A stretch of DNA of 42,731 nt from Tepidiphilus sp. J10 (GTDB lineage Bacteria > Pseudomonadota > Gammaproteobacteria > Burkholderiales > Thiobacillaceae): the NCBI GenBank assembly GCA_945897865.1, contig CAMDHJ010000014.1:1-42731 (forward strand). Reading direction: 5' to 3'. A program made the position numbers and the translations under genes. Below are positions 25,078 through 33,941 of the stretch, piece after piece. Each line of letters opens with the position of its first letter. The first letter of the stretch is position 1. Below the pieces are notes generated by a model. The model was not told the DNA's origin. It searched no databases and saw only the letters and a program-made list of their open reading frames with translations.

Positions 25078-26559
25078 ATGTTCGACCAGGAAACCCCGCT
25101 TCCCCCGTGTAACTTTGTCATTTTCGGCGCCACCGGCAATCTGGCTACGAACAAGTTGTTGCCGGCGCTTTACCGGCTGGAACTGGCCGGTAAGCTACCG
25201 GAAGGGCTGAATTTTGTTGCATTTGGTCGTCGCGAGTGGGATGACGCGGCTTGGCGCGATAACGTCAGAAGCATTCTGATCCAGAAGCTGAATGCGGAAG
25301 GCGAGTTGCTGGAACGCTTTGCCAGCCGCTTCGATTATCTGCGCGGTGAATTGAATGACCTTCAAGCCTATCTCGATCTAAAGGAAGTGCTCTGCAAACC
25401 CAAGCTGGGTGTCTGTTCCAACGTGGTGTTCTATCTGGCGATCAAGCCGAGCGACTTTGCCGCAGTGATCAAGAATCTGGATGGTGCCGGCCTGTCCAAG
25501 CCGCGCGGGCTGCACCGCATCGTGGTGGAAAAGCCGTTCGGCATCGACATCGAATCGGCGCAGATGCTGAACCAGTTGCTGCACCGCTATTTCGATGAAA
25601 AGCAGGTGTTTCGCATCGACCATTACCTGGGCAAGGAAACGGTACAGAACCTGCTGGTATTTCGTTTTGCCAACACATTGATCGAGCCTTTGTGGAACCG
25701 CAATTTTATTGACCATGTGCAAATCACGGTGGCCGAGGAAGTCGGCATCGAGAAACGCGCTGATTACTACGATAAGGCTGGCGCGCTGCGCGACATGCTG
25801 CAGAACCATCTGATGCAATTGCTGACGCTGGTCGGCATGGAACCACCGCCGGCGCTGGAAGCCGATGCGCTGCGCGATGAAAAGGTGAAAGTGCTGCGCT
25901 CGATTCGGCCGATTTCCAAACGTTCGGTGCATGCGCATGCGTTTCGTGCCCAATACAAGGCAGGTCAGGTCGCCGGCCAGCCGGTGGCCGGTTATCAGGA
26001 TGAAATGGGTGTCGAGACGGATTCGGTCACCGAAACCTTTGCCGCCGCCAAGTTCTACATTGACAACTGGCGCTGGCGCGGCGTGCCGTTTTATCTGCGC
26101 ACCGGTAAACGGCTGAAGAAGTCGATGTCGATGATCGCCCTGCGCTTGCGGCATCCGCCGCAGCAACTTTTCCGTGAAACGCCGCTGGAAACGCTGGAGC
26201 CGAACTGGATTGTGCTGTCGATTCAGCCGGAAGAAAGCATGCATCTGGAAATCCACGCCAAGCAGCCCGGCCTCGACATGGATACCCGCGTCGTCAAGCT
26301 GAACGCCAGTTTCCGCACCGCTGACGAACATCCGCTCGACGCCTATGAAACGTTGTTGCTGGATGTCATCGAAGGCGATCGCACGCTGTTCATCCGCTTC
26401 GATGAAGTCGAATGGGCCTGGCGGGTGGTCGATCCGATCCTGAAATACTGGGCGCAGGAGCGCGATTTCATTCATACCTACGCCGCCGGCGGCTGGGGGC
26501 CGATCGAGGCGAACCGGCTGTTCGATGGTGAGGATACGGAGTGGCGGAACGAGGTTTAG
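25078..26559 (+). CDS. zwf: Glucose-6-phosphate 1-dehydrogenase
   Basis: First enzyme of the oxidative pentose phosphate (and Entner-Doudoroff) pathway, oxidising glucose 6-phosphate to 6-phosphogluconolactone. It is 493 residues from the ATG at 25078, chosen because AGGAG lies six bases upstream and the cofactor fingerprint [16 protein letters not shown] follows at about residue 16; the frame is open further upstream through the repeat-rich spacer. VEKPFGID and the active-site signature [21 protein letters not shown] (landmark RIDHYLGKE) are intact, as is the C-terminal RTGKRLKKS region. It follows gnd and the two are likely co-transcribed. Confidence 0.97.
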   Translation: MFDQETPLPPCNFVIFGATGNLATNKLLPALYRLELAGKLPEGLNFVAFGRREWDDAAWRDNVRSILIQKLNAEGELLERFASRFDYLRGELNDLQAYLDLKEVLCKPKLGVCSNVVFYLAIKPSDFAAVIKNLDGAGLSKPRGLHRIVVEKPFGIDIESAQMLNQLLHRYFDEKQVFRIDHYLGKETVQNLLVFRFANTLIEPLWNRNFIDHVQITVAEEVGIEKRADYYDKAGALRDMLQNHLMQLLTLVGMEPPPALEADALRDEKVKVLRSIRPISKRSVHAHAFRAQYKAGQVAGQPVAGYQDEMGVETDSVTETFAAAKFYIDNWRWRGVPFYLRTGKRLKKSMSMIALRLRHPPQQLFRETPLETLEPNWIVLSIQPEESMHLEIHAKQPGLDMDTRVVKLNASFRTADEHPLDAYETLLLDVIEGDRTLFIRFDEVEWAWRVVDPILKYWAQERDFIHTYAAGGWGPIEANRLFDGEDTEWRNEV

Positions 26560-26613
26560 TCAGCCTACATAATTTCTCGCGCCGCGAGCGGACGCTGCTA
26601 CAACGCGATATGT

Positions 26614-27264
26614 TCACTTCTTGTGCAGATTCTCCACGCTCCACACTGCCGCTTCGACGCGAGAACGCAGGTTGAGTTTGCGCAGGATGTGTTTGACGTG
26701 GACCTTGACGGTGCCTTCGGCAATGTCGAGTTCCTTGCCGATCAGTTTGTTGCTCTTGCCGGTGGCGATGCGCTCCAGGATGCGCAGTTCCTGTTCGGTC
26801 AGGCCGGCTTCTTCCGTATTTTCCGGGCGCTTTTGCTGACGCAGGGCCACCGCCAACAGATGCGTCAAGGCTTCCGAGACGATGATGCGTCCATCCGCCA
26901 CCGATTGCAGATTTACCAGCATCTGCTCTGGTTCCATGTCCTTCAGCAGATAGCCATCTGCGCCGGCGCGCAGCGCGGCAACCAGATCCTCGGCCTGATC
27001 TGAAACCGTGATCATCACGATGCGGGTATCCAGATCGCTGGCCTTGAGTTCACGCAGCACATCAAGGCCGCTCATGTCCTTCATGTTGAGGTCGAGCAGC
27101 AGCAGATTGGGATGCGTGCTTTTCACCAGTTCGATCCCATCTTTGCCGCATGAGGCTTCGCCCAGCAAGGTGAAACGCGACAAGGTGCCGAGCAGTTGAG
27201 TGAGGCCGCGGCGGAACAGCGGGTGGTCGTCGACAATGACGACGGTTTGATTTTCCTGATTCAT
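26614..27264 (-). CDS. narL: Nitrate/nitrite response regulator NarL
   Basis: A 216-residue NarL/FixJ-type regulator. The receiver domain spans about residues 7-122 with the acidic pair VDDHP and phosphoacceptor Asp at about 58 (LLLLDLNMKDMSG), the switch Thr in MITVS and the Lys in LLKDME. A LuxR-type helix-turn-helix follows (about 150-210: LTEQELRILERIATGKSNKLIGKELDIAEGTVKVHVKHIL as landmarks LTEQELRIL and EGTVKVHVKHIL), with the VKVHVKH recognition helix typical of NarL. Its ATG overlaps the stop of narX by ATGA. Phosphorylated by NarX in response to nitrate, it would control nitrate-respiration genes; the nap operon lies about 7 kb away and no narGHJI is present. Confidence 0.92.
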   Translation of the reverse strand: MNQENQTVVIVDDHPLFRRGLTQLLGTLSRFTLLGEASCGKDGIELVKSTHPNLLLLDLNMKDMSGLDVLRELKASDLDTRIVMITVSDQAEDLVAALRAGADGYLLKDMEPEQMLVNLQSVADGRIIVSEALTHLLAVALRQQKRPENTEEAGLTEQELRILERIATGKSNKLIGKELDIAEGTVKVHVKHILRKLNLRSRVEAAVWSVENLHKK

Positions 27265-29192
27265 GGTGTGGTCGGGAGTGGAATGGTTGTGGCTTCGGTG
27301 GCCTGGGCGTGAAACCGCAGGCTGACCGTTGAGCCGCCTTGCGGGCGGTTGCTGATGCTGATCTGGCCATGCAGGCCGTGGGCGCGTTCGCGCATGATGG
27401 TCAGCCCGTAATGAAAGATATCGCTGGGCGAATCAATGCCGATGCCGTCATCTTCGATGCTGATTTCGATTTCTCCACCGCCGACATGCTTGATGCGAAC
27501 CCAGGCATGACTTGCCTTGGCATGGCGGACCACGTTGGAGAGGGCTTCGCGGACGATTTGCAGACTGTGGATTTCCTGGTTGGGCGACAGGTGGCAACCA
27601 GTCAGATTGGCTTCCATCGAAATATCGAGATCGCCGCGGCTGGCATGTTCTTCGACTGTTGTGGCCAGCAGGGTCAGGAAATCGCCTTCCATTTTCAGGC
27701 GGAAGGTGGCGAGCAGTTCGCGCAGTTGCCGGTACGCCGTGGTGATGCCTTCGCGTAGGTCATGCAGCGTGGTTTCGGCTTCCTGCCGGCGCACCGGATC
27801 GGACAGCATGGGTTGCAGCAGGCTGGCCTGGATTTTCATGTAGGAAAGCGACTGGGCGATGGAGTCATGCAGTTCGCGGGCGATGATCGAGCGTTCTTCC
27901 TGCAGAGCGAGCAGACGATCCTGTTCGGTCTTGTGCGAAATGCCCATGGCGATGCCGATATGCCGTGTCAGGGCTTCCAGCAACCGGTTTTGCCAGGTGG
28001 ACAGATGGCGGCCTGGCAGCAAGGCGAGCCGCAGCATGCCGTAGATGCCTTCCTTGTCCTGCAACGGAATGGTCAGCAGCAAGTGATCGCCCTGTTCGGC
28101 ATAGCCCCAGCCGGAGGTTGTATCGGTGTTGTTGAGGCATCTCGGGCAATCCGCTTCGCTGCGTTCGGGGCAAATCGCAATGGTCGATGCCAGCAGCGTC
28201 GCCGGGCCGCCGTGCTTGGGCAGCAGACACGCCATGCTGCCGGAAATGTCGAGCACCTGTTCTATTTCATGCAGCATGACCTGGTAGGTTTCCGGTGCCA
28301 GCGGCGCGTTGTGCAGGTTGGCGATGGCGTGATATAGCAAGCCGAGCGACTGGTTGCTGCGGGTCAGCTCCTCGGTTTTTTGCGCGACCCGTTGTTCCAG
28401 TTCCTGGTAATTGCGCGCCAGTTCTTCCGCCATGAAATTGAAAGCACGACCGACCTGACCGAGTTCGTCTTCCCCGATGTGGCGTGCACGCGCGTTGAAG
28501 TCCCTGCGGGCGATCCGGGTGGCGCTATGGAGCAGGTCAGAGAGCGGGGCGAGCACGCTGCGGCGAATGATGTAGATGGTGGCCAGTACCACCATGATGG
28601 TCAGACCGAGTGCAATGCCAAGCACGCTACGCAGGTTGCGGATGCGTTGTTCGGTATCTTCTTCCAGCTTCGATACCATCGAATCGATGTCGGCCACGAA
28701 GTTGTCGATGCCGAGTAGCAAGTGATTGTGACGAGTGCGAATTTCAGGGTTGTCGGCACTGATCAGCACTGTTTCCAGCAACAGCGGCTTCAAGCGGATT
28801 TGCCAGGTTTGCTGAATGGATAGATAAAGTCGGGCGAATTCACTCTCGGGCTTGCGCTCGATCGCCTGCAACAAATCCTTGTTGGTCAGGCTGGCTTCAA
28901 AGCGGGCAATGCTGGCAAGCAGGTAATGGTGATCGGCGACCTGATTTTCGGCATCCGACAGCACCATGCTGCCCATTCGATGGCTCTGCATCCGCAAGCT
29001 GCCGGCAACGTTGATGGCGCTGCCACTGCCTTGCACCCGTTCCGCCACGACTACCGAGACCAACATGCCACCGACGCCAATTGCGGTGATGGCGAACAGG
29101 GATACTGCCAGGCCGAGCAGGATGGAGCGTCCGAACAGGGTACGCAGCCTTTGTTTCATCACGGTCAGCAAGCTGAATGCTTTCAGGATCAC
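27261..29192 (-). CDS. narX: Nitrate/nitrite sensor histidine kinase NarX
   Basis: A 643-residue membrane sensor kinase from a GTG at 29192 (GGAA about eight bases upstream); an ATG 33 bases further in is possible. Two membrane helices (about 22-48 and 185-208) enclose a periplasmic four-helix sensor with the nitrate-binding P-box INVAGSLRMQSHRM at about 60. A HAMP domain follows, then a central region with the NarX-type cysteine cluster CPERSEADCPRCL, then a HisKA_3 kinase with IIARELHDSIAQSLSYMKIQ (His at about 440) and the ATP-binding motifs NVVRHAKAS and IEDDGIGI. It overlaps narL, forming a two-gene operon. It phosphorylates NarL when nitrate is bound. Divergent from it, across a 315-bp gap, is a Crp/Fnr regulator gene. 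Confidence 0.94.
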   Translation of the reverse strand: MILKAFSLLTVMKQRLRTLFGRSILLGLAVSLFAITAIGVGGMLVSVVVAERVQGSGSAINVAGSLRMQSHRMGSMVLSDAENQVADHHYLLASIARFEASLTNKDLLQAIERKPESEFARLYLSIQQTWQIRLKPLLLETVLISADNPEIRTRHNHLLLGIDNFVADIDSMVSKLEEDTEQRIRNLRSVLGIALGLTIMVVLATIYIIRRSVLAPLSDLLHSATRIARRDFNARARHIGEDELGQVGRAFNFMAEELARNYQELEQRVAQKTEELTRSNQSLGLLYHAIANLHNAPLAPETYQVMLHEIEQVLDISGSMACLLPKHGGPATLLASTIAICPERSEADCPRCLNNTDTTSGWGYAEQGDHLLLTIPLQDKEGIYGMLRLALLPGRHLSTWQNRLLEALTRHIGIAMGISHKTEQDRLLALQEERSIIARELHDSIAQSLSYMKIQASLLQPMLSDPVRRQEAETTLHDLREGITTAYRQLRELLATFRLKMEGDFLTLLATTVEEHASRGDLDISMEANLTGCHLSPNQEIHSLQIVREALSNVVRHAKASHAWVRIKHVGGGEIEISIEDDGIGIDSPSDIFHYGLTIMRERAHGLHGQISISNRPQGGSTVSLRFHAQATEATTIPLPTTP

Positions 29193-29269
29193 GTTTCAAG
29201 TTCCGGTTGTCCAACAACGGAGAGATACCTCTTCTAATTCCGGAAACCGGATAAGACCCTCCTGCACAG

Positions 29270-29289
29270 TTGATTTCACGGTAAATCAA
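29270..29289. promoter_or_regulatory. Inverted repeat of FNR half-sites with wide spacing
   Basis: TTGATTT (29270-29276) and AAATCAA (29283-29289) form a perfect inverted repeat with six bases between the arms. The half-sites TTGAT and ATCAA are ten bases apart instead of the four of an FNR site, so a standard FNR dimer would not fit. It lies 78 bp upstream of narX in the 315-bp narX/fnr-like gap and could be an operator for another factor. The rest of that gap holds the palindrome at 29308-29327 and nothing else that is clear. Confidence 0.35.
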
Positions 29290-29307
29290 GTCATTACGAA
29301 ATGAATA

Positions 29308-29327
29308 GATACCACTAAAGTGGTATC
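29308..29327. promoter_or_regulatory. Perfect 9-2-9 palindrome resembling a NarL 7-2-7 site
   Basis: The core TACCACT-AA-AGTGGTA has the 7-2-7 inverted-heptamer geometry of NarL/NarP sites; the heptamer differs from the consensus TACYYMT at one base. Flanking bases extend the symmetry to nine per arm. It lies 116 bp upstream of narX and 181 bp upstream of the Crp/Fnr gene. NarL control of one or both divergent units is a reasonable inference. Confidence 0.5.
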
Positions 29328-29507
29328 CCGACAAAATCATTGGGTTATTAGGCCCTGCCTGCACCGAGGCTGCTGCCCCTACACTGAAATCTAACGGAAA
29401 ACGTTTGGTCTGAGGCGGCGATCTGTTCGTTGCCGTACAGACTGCGGGCACACAGGTTTGCATGCTCGCGTTTGATCTGAAGTCAAATATAAAGGTGTGG
29501 ACTCATT

Positions 29508-30194
29508 ATGATGCTGGAAACCAGGCACTCGATTCCTGAAATTCTGTCGCGGCAAAAACTGTTTCGCAGTCTCGATGCATTGGAACTGGGGCGCTTGGCG
29601 AAAGGGACGTACGAGTATCGCGTCAGCAAGAATGAAGCCTTGTTCCAGAAAGGCGACATTCCCAGAGGCATGCATCTGGTTATCGCCGGGCAAATCAAAC
29701 TTTTTCTGCCGGCCGCCAACGGCGCGGAAATGATTGTGCATCTGGCCGGGGCTGGCGATACCTTTGGTGAAGAGGCGGTGTTGCCGCAAAAACCGTGTCC
29801 GGTAGCTGCCGAGGCGAATCGGGATACCTTGCTGATTGTGATCGACAAGCAGGCGCTGATCCAGGCCATGCAGCATAACTGCGACTTTTCCAATGCCTTG
29901 ATGGCGCGCATGTGTGAACGCATGTGCAGCTTGATCGACAACATGGAGACTTGCGTGCAACTCAGCAGTGCGCAACGGGTCGTTCAATATCTGACCCAGC
30001 ATGCACCGATAGAGGCGGACAGCTACGACCTCGAACTGGATTCCAACAAACAGACCATCGCCTCGCAACTCAATCTGGCGCCGGAGACATTCTCGCGTGT
30101 GTTGAATCGCCTGACGAAGGACGGTTATATCCACGTCAAGGGACGCAACATTCGTATGCAAAACCTCAGCTTGCTGCGCAATTACGCAGGTTGA
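29508..30194 (+). CDS. Crp/Fnr-family transcriptional regulator (Dnr-like), paralogue 1
   Basis: A 228-residue regulator with a cyclic-nucleotide-type sensor domain (about 20-125; FQKGDIPRGMHLVIAGQIKL), a dimerisation helix and a winged helix-turn-helix (about 160-228). The recognition segment LAPETFSRVLNRL has the E-x2-SR pattern used by FNR to read TTGAT half-sites. The N-terminal cysteine cluster that binds the FNR [4Fe-4S] centre is absent, so it belongs with Dnr/NnrR-like or CRP-like members that sense NO or another signal; the ligand cannot be told. It is divergent from narX and convergent with a GGDEF-EAL gene whose stop is 9 bp away. A close paralogue (same MxLETRHSI-EILSRQ start) is encoded at 33113-33802. 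Confidence 0.88.
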   Translation: MMLETRHSIPEILSRQKLFRSLDALELGRLAKGTYEYRVSKNEALFQKGDIPRGMHLVIAGQIKLFLPAANGAEMIVHLAGAGDTFGEEAVLPQKPCPVAAEANRDTLLIVIDKQALIQAMQHNCDFSNALMARMCERMCSLIDNMETCVQLSSAQRVVQYLTQHAPIEADSYDLELDSNKQTIASQLNLAPETFSRVLNRLTKDGYIHVKGRNIRMQNLSLLRNYAG

Positions 30195-30203
30195 AGCCCA
30201 GAT

Positions 30204-32135
30204 TCAAGGCGGCGGCGCCAGGCGTTGCAGATCAAGCCGACTGCTTGCGCTGATATCTTTCTGCCTGACCTGTCGTACCAGTTTGGCCAGATCGTCTGCC
30301 GGCAGTGGTGTACCAAAGTAGTAACCCTGCACAATCTGGCAGCCTGCCTGTTTCAGAAAGGCCAGTTGTTCCTCTTTTTCCACGCCTTCGGCAGTGACGC
30401 CGATTCCCAGCCCTTTCGCCATGCCGATGATGGCGGTGGCAATGGCGGCATCGTCTGGGTCGATATGGCTCTCGCGGACAAAACTTTTGTCGATCTTCAG
30501 GCGATGAATCGGCAAGCGTTTGAGGTAGGACAACGAGGAATAGCCGGTACCAAAATCATCGATCGCCAGCTTGACGCCGAGTTCTCCCAACTGGGTGAGT
30601 TTGTCGATCGCTTCGGTGTTGTATTTGATCAACACGCTCTCGGTGATTTCCAGTTCCAGCATGCCGGCTTCGAGCCCGCTTTCGGCCAGTGCGGTGCGCA
30701 CCAGGCCGACAATATCGCCGCTATGAAACTGGCGCGGCGATAGATTCACCGAAACGGTGAGTCCATCAAGGCCGGCATCGAGCCAGGCACGCATCTGGCT
30801 GCAAGCTGCATTCAGCGCCCAGGTGCCGAGTTGGTTGATGAGGCCGGACTCTTCGGCGATGCTGATGAAGTCACCCGAGGCAAAAGTGCCGAATTCCGCC
30901 GAGCGCCAGCGTAGAAGGGCTTCCACACCAAGAATCGCACGCGTTTCAACATCCACCAGCGGCTGGTAGTAAAGCCGCATTTCGTTCTTCTCCAATGCCT
31001 GGCGCAAGCTGGTTTCGATGGCGAAATGTTGCAGCGCTTTCAGATTCATTTCCGGGGTATAGAACTGGTACGTGTTGCGACCATTTTCCTTGGCCTGATA
31101 CATCGCGGTATCGGCGCAACGTAAAAGGGCGGCGGCATCCAGCCCATCTTCCGGGAAATGGGCAATGCCGATGCTGGCACCGACATAAACCTGTTGTTCG
31201 TAGATGGTAACCGGGTGCGCGATGGTTTCCAGCGCGCGCTGGGCGACCTTCTCAGCGCTCTCCCGCTCGGATGGATGCAGCAGAATGACGAACTCGTCGC
31301 CACCCATGCGGCAGACTGAATCGCCAGCTCGCAACAGTTCGCGCAGGCGTTCGCTGATGGTGATCAACAAGTTATCGCCGGCATCGTGCCCGAGGGTGTC
31401 ATTCACCAGTTTGAAATTGTCCAGATCAATGAACAATACGGTCAGGCTTTGGCGTGCGTTGCTCGCCGCCAGCAGGGCATCACGCAGGCGTTGCTGAAAC
31501 AGAATCCGGTTTGGTAGTCGAGTCAGCGGGTCATACCATGCCATGCGCTTGAGATCGTCTTCGGTATCGGCAACCTTGCGACGCAGATTGCTGAAAGTAC
31601 TCCAGGTGACGATCAAGGTAATCAGCATCGCAGCCAGCCCGATGCCGGCAAACCAGGATAGCCGTTTGAACAGTTCCTTCATGCTTGCCCGCACGACCAG
31701 CGTGTTATTGCTGGCATTTTCTTCATCACCGGTTACCAGCCTCTGTTGCCAATACGATTCCAGCCAACTGGCTTGTCGCAGGTCTTCGAGCGAGGGCGTT
31801 TGGCTGAGCGCATTTTTTTGATACTGCCCAACCAGGCTGCCATCCGCCGCATAAAGTGCAGCACCGGTAATCACCGGCAAGCTGCGCAGGGATTGCAGAA
31901 TCATGTTGATTTCTTGCGGATTCCGTGTGGCGTTGGCTTGATTCAGTTGCGTTACGGTGATTTGCACCTTGGCGCCGATACCGGCATTGAATTCTTGCCT
32001 CAACAACCAGTAATGGGTTGCCAGCAATACGCAAAATGACAATGCCAGCGTGCCGCCAGCCAGCATCAGTCGACGGCTGACCATAAGAGCCAGTATGTCC
32101 CCGGCAAATTGGTGCGGAAGCGAGTGGCCGAGCAT
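30204..32135 (-). CDS. Membrane-bound GGDEF-EAL c-di-GMP enzyme
   Basis: A 643-residue protein with two membrane helices (about 24-42 and 160-182) enclosing a periplasmic sensor region of about 115 residues, then GGDEF and EAL domains. The GGDEF motif (about residue 277) is intact, with the inhibitory RAGD five residues before it. The EAL domain (from about 395) keeps EALLRW, LELEITE, DDFGTGYSSLSYL and AEGVEK, so both synthesis and breakdown of c-di-GMP look possible. An ATG 51 bases inside the proposed start (MVSRRLMLAG) would give a shorter N-tail. It lies between two Fnr-family paralogues and is divergent from an HDOD gene, in a nitrate-respiration neighbourhood. Confidence 0.93.
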   Translation of the reverse strand: MLGHSLPHQFAGDILALMVSRRLMLAGGTLALSFCVLLATHYWLLRQEFNAGIGAKVQITVTQLNQANATRNPQEINMILQSLRSLPVITGAALYAADGSLVGQYQKNALSQTPSLEDLRQASWLESYWQQRLVTGDEENASNNTLVVRASMKELFKRLSWFAGIGLAAMLITLIVTWSTFSNLRRKVADTEDDLKRMAWYDPLTRLPNRILFQQRLRDALLAASNARQSLTVLFIDLDNFKLVNDTLGHDAGDNLLITISERLRELLRAGDSVCRMGGDEFVILLHPSERESAEKVAQRALETIAHPVTIYEQQVYVGASIGIAHFPEDGLDAAALLRCADTAMYQAKENGRNTYQFYTPEMNLKALQHFAIETSLRQALEKNEMRLYYQPLVDVETRAILGVEALLRWRSAEFGTFASGDFISIAEESGLINQLGTWALNAACSQMRAWLDAGLDGLTVSVNLSPRQFHSGDIVGLVRTALAESGLEAGMLELEITESVLIKYNTEAIDKLTQLGELGVKLAIDDFGTGYSSLSYLKRLPIHRLKIDKSFVRESHIDPDDAAIATAIIGMAKGLGIGVTAEGVEKEEQLAFLKQAGCQIVQGYYFGTPLPADDLAKLVRQVRQKDISASSRLDLQRLAPPP

Positions 32136-32195
32136 CTGGTTCTTTATAAGGTTGCGTTAGAGCATCATTTTTTCATGCTGCTAGGTAATGGGGGT

Positions 32196-32222
32196 TAATT
32201 AATTCAGGGTAAATGCCGATAA
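32196..32222 (+). promoter_or_regulatory. Candidate sigma-28 (FliA) promoter for the HDOD gene
   Basis: GCCGATAA at 32215-32222 matches the FliA -10 consensus exactly. Eleven bases upstream is TAATTAAT, which keeps the TAA start and last T of TAAAGTTT (four of eight). The HDOD start is 37 bp downstream. The -35 match is weak, so this rests mainly on the -10 element. Confidence 0.45.
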
Positions 32223-32258
32223 GAAGAAATGTTTCGTATGGTTTGAGGAGTATTGAAA

Positions 32259-33101
32259 GTGAGTGAAGGTCACGTTTTATCTAATGATGAATTGCAGCAA
32301 ACCCTTGCCAGCATTGAGATTCCGGCATGTCCTGGGGTGGTCATGCAAGTCATGGCGGAGGCGCAAAAGGATGAGCCTGATCTGAATGTGTTGACAAAGA
32401 TCATCGCCAGCGATGTCGGTATGTCGGCCTTCTCCATCAAATTGGCGAATTCCTCTTTGTTCAGGCGTGGCAATGCTACCAATAGCGTGCCACAAGCCCT
32501 GTCTCGTCTGGGTACCCGAAACATCGTCTGCATTGTAGTGGCGGTTGCCCTGCGCAATACCCTGAGTGGCGATATCCCTGCCGATGTGCTGGATCGATTC
32601 TGGAATCGGGCTGCTGCCGTCGCGCAGGCGGCGGGTCTGGTTTCGCGCAAGGTGCGGGGTATTGCGCCCGATATGGCTTATACCTACGCTTTGTTTCATA
32701 ACGCGGCGATTCCGGTAATGATGCGGCGCTTCAAGGATTACGAGCGCATGCTCAAAGAAGTGGAAGTGAGCGGGTTGTCGTTGGTGGTCGAGGAAGACGC
32801 GCGATACCGCTGTTCGCATGCCGTAGTCGGTGCGATGCTGGCGCGCAACTGGGGCTTGTCCAGTTTGATCGCTAGCGCCATCCGGTTTCATCACGACCCG
32901 GAAGTGTATGACCCGGGTAAACCCTTTCTGGAAGATCAGGCAATGAGCTTGATCGCGTTGACACATGTCGCCGAGCGGCTACTGATGGAACTGAACGGAG
33001 AGGTGGATATCGAGGTTGGTGGATTGTTTCCACAGGCCGTAGCTTATCTTGGGTTGTCGGATGATGACATTCATGACCTGCAAGATATGTTGGAGGTGTA
33101 A
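32259..33101 (+). CDS. HDOD-domain signalling protein
   Basis: A 280-residue protein from GTG at 32259, with GAGGAG eight bases upstream; an in-frame TTG six bases earlier is too close to that site. Nearly the whole protein is one HDOD domain: IPACPGVVMQVMAEAQ at the start, then LTKIIASDVGMSAFSIKLANSSLF, the NSVPQALSRLGTRNIVCIVV block and a C-terminal helical part with SSLIASAIRFHHDPE (landmarks). HDOD proteins are HD-like but usually non-catalytic and act in signalling, motility and stress control. It is divergent from the GGDEF-EAL gene and ends 11 bp from the convergent second Fnr paralogue. Confidence 0.88.
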   Translation: MSEGHVLSNDELQQTLASIEIPACPGVVMQVMAEAQKDEPDLNVLTKIIASDVGMSAFSIKLANSSLFRRGNATNSVPQALSRLGTRNIVCIVVAVALRNTLSGDIPADVLDRFWNRAAAVAQAAGLVSRKVRGIAPDMAYTYALFHNAAIPVMMRRFKDYERMLKEVEVSGLSLVVEEDARYRCSHAVVGAMLARNWGLSSLIASAIRFHHDPEVYDPGKPFLEDQAMSLIALTHVAERLLMELNGEVDIEVGGLFPQAVAYLGLSDDDIHDLQDMLEV

Positions 33102-33112
33102 GCAGCGGCAAA

Positions 33113-33802
33113 TCAGGCGCTGAATACGCCGAGTTGCTGACGATTCAGCACGCTGATTGTGCGGCCTTTGACCTTGATCAGGCCTTTCTCGGTCAGGTTG
33201 CCGAGCGCGCGGGAAAAGGTTTCCGGTGCCAGATTGAGTTGTGACGCGATGTTTTGTTTGCTTGCGTGCAGAACGATGTCGTAGGTCTCGCTGCCATTTG
33301 CCGGCGCCGATTGAATCAGAAAGCAGACCACTCTTTGCATGCTGGTGCGCAGGGTGCAACTTTCCATGTCATCCAGCAGTTCATGTAACCGCGAAGCCAG
33401 GCTGGCCAGCATTTTGCGGCTGAGCGTGCTGTTGTTGTCGATTGCGTCAAGCAGCGCGCGTTTCGATATCAGCAGCACCAGGCTTTCTGTCATGGCCTGG
33501 GCGCTGACTGGATAGGGTTTCTCGAGGAACACCACAGCTTCGCCAAAGGTCGCGCCTGGGCCACTCATATGGACGATTTTTTCGACCCCCTGCGAAGACG
33601 GCAAGGCCAGTTTCATCTGGCCCATGACCATCACATGCATGCCTTCTGGTTGGTCTCCCTTGTGAAACAAAACCTCGTTTTTCTTGACCCGGAATTCTCT
33701 GCAGCCGACCGAGATCTGGGCCAGTTCGTAGTCTGACAAACCGCGAAACAAGGGCTGACGGGACAGGATTTCGGCAATCGAGTGACGCGTTTCCAGGATC
33801 AA
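33113..33802 (-). CDS. Crp/Fnr-family transcriptional regulator, paralogue 2
   Basis: A 229-residue regulator paralogous to the one at 29508-30194. They share the start M-LETRHSI-EILSRQ and the helix-turn-helix core NIASQLNLAPETFSR (paralogue 1 has TIASQLNLAPETFSR). The sensor domain (about 20-125) contains LFHKGDQPEGMHVMVMGQMKL. The E-x2-SR recognition pattern predicts binding to FNR-type TTGAT/ATCAA sites. No N-terminal cysteine cluster is present, so direct [4Fe-4S] oxygen sensing as in FNR is unlikely. It is divergent from napDAGHB, and an FNR-type box lies midway in the 139-bp gap, so it is a good candidate regulator of nap and of itself. Confidence 0.88.
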   Translation of the reverse strand: MILETRHSIAEILSRQPLFRGLSDYELAQISVGCREFRVKKNEVLFHKGDQPEGMHVMVMGQMKLALPSSQGVEKIVHMSGPGATFGEAVVFLEKPYPVSAQAMTESLVLLISKRALLDAIDNNSTLSRKMLASLASRLHELLDDMESCTLRTSMQRVVCFLIQSAPANGSETYDIVLHASKQNIASQLNLAPETFSRALGNLTEKGLIKVKGRTISVLNRQQLGVFSA

Positions 33803-33868
33803 GGATTTTCCTTAGGGCAATGTGATTTGGCTCGGCCCGGATTAAGACATTTACAGCTTCAATGAAAC

Positions 33869-33882
33869 TTGATCATTGTCAA
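33869..33882. promoter_or_regulatory. FNR-type box between the Fnr paralogue and napD
   Basis: TTGAT-CATT-GTCAA matches TTGAT-N4-ATCAA at nine of ten defined bases. It lies 59 bp upstream of the napD start and 66 bp from the divergent regulator start. CAGGAT at 33905-33910 could be a -10 element, placing the box near -41 as for class II activation of nap. Confidence 0.65.
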
Positions 33883-33941
33883 AGTAAATATAGGACGTCG
33901 TTGTCAGGATAGCAGCCACGTCTAACCCAAGGAGGAAGACC

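Noticed and set aside
29270-29289. TTGAT/ATCAA pair upstream of narX as an FNR site
   Set aside because: The half-sites are ten bases apart instead of four, so a standard FNR dimer would not fit; kept only as an inverted repeat.
29471-29488. TTTGATCTGAAGTCAAAT before the first Fnr-like gene as an autoregulatory FNR box
   Set aside because: The spacing is one base too long for the consensus and it lies very close to the start codon, so support is weak.
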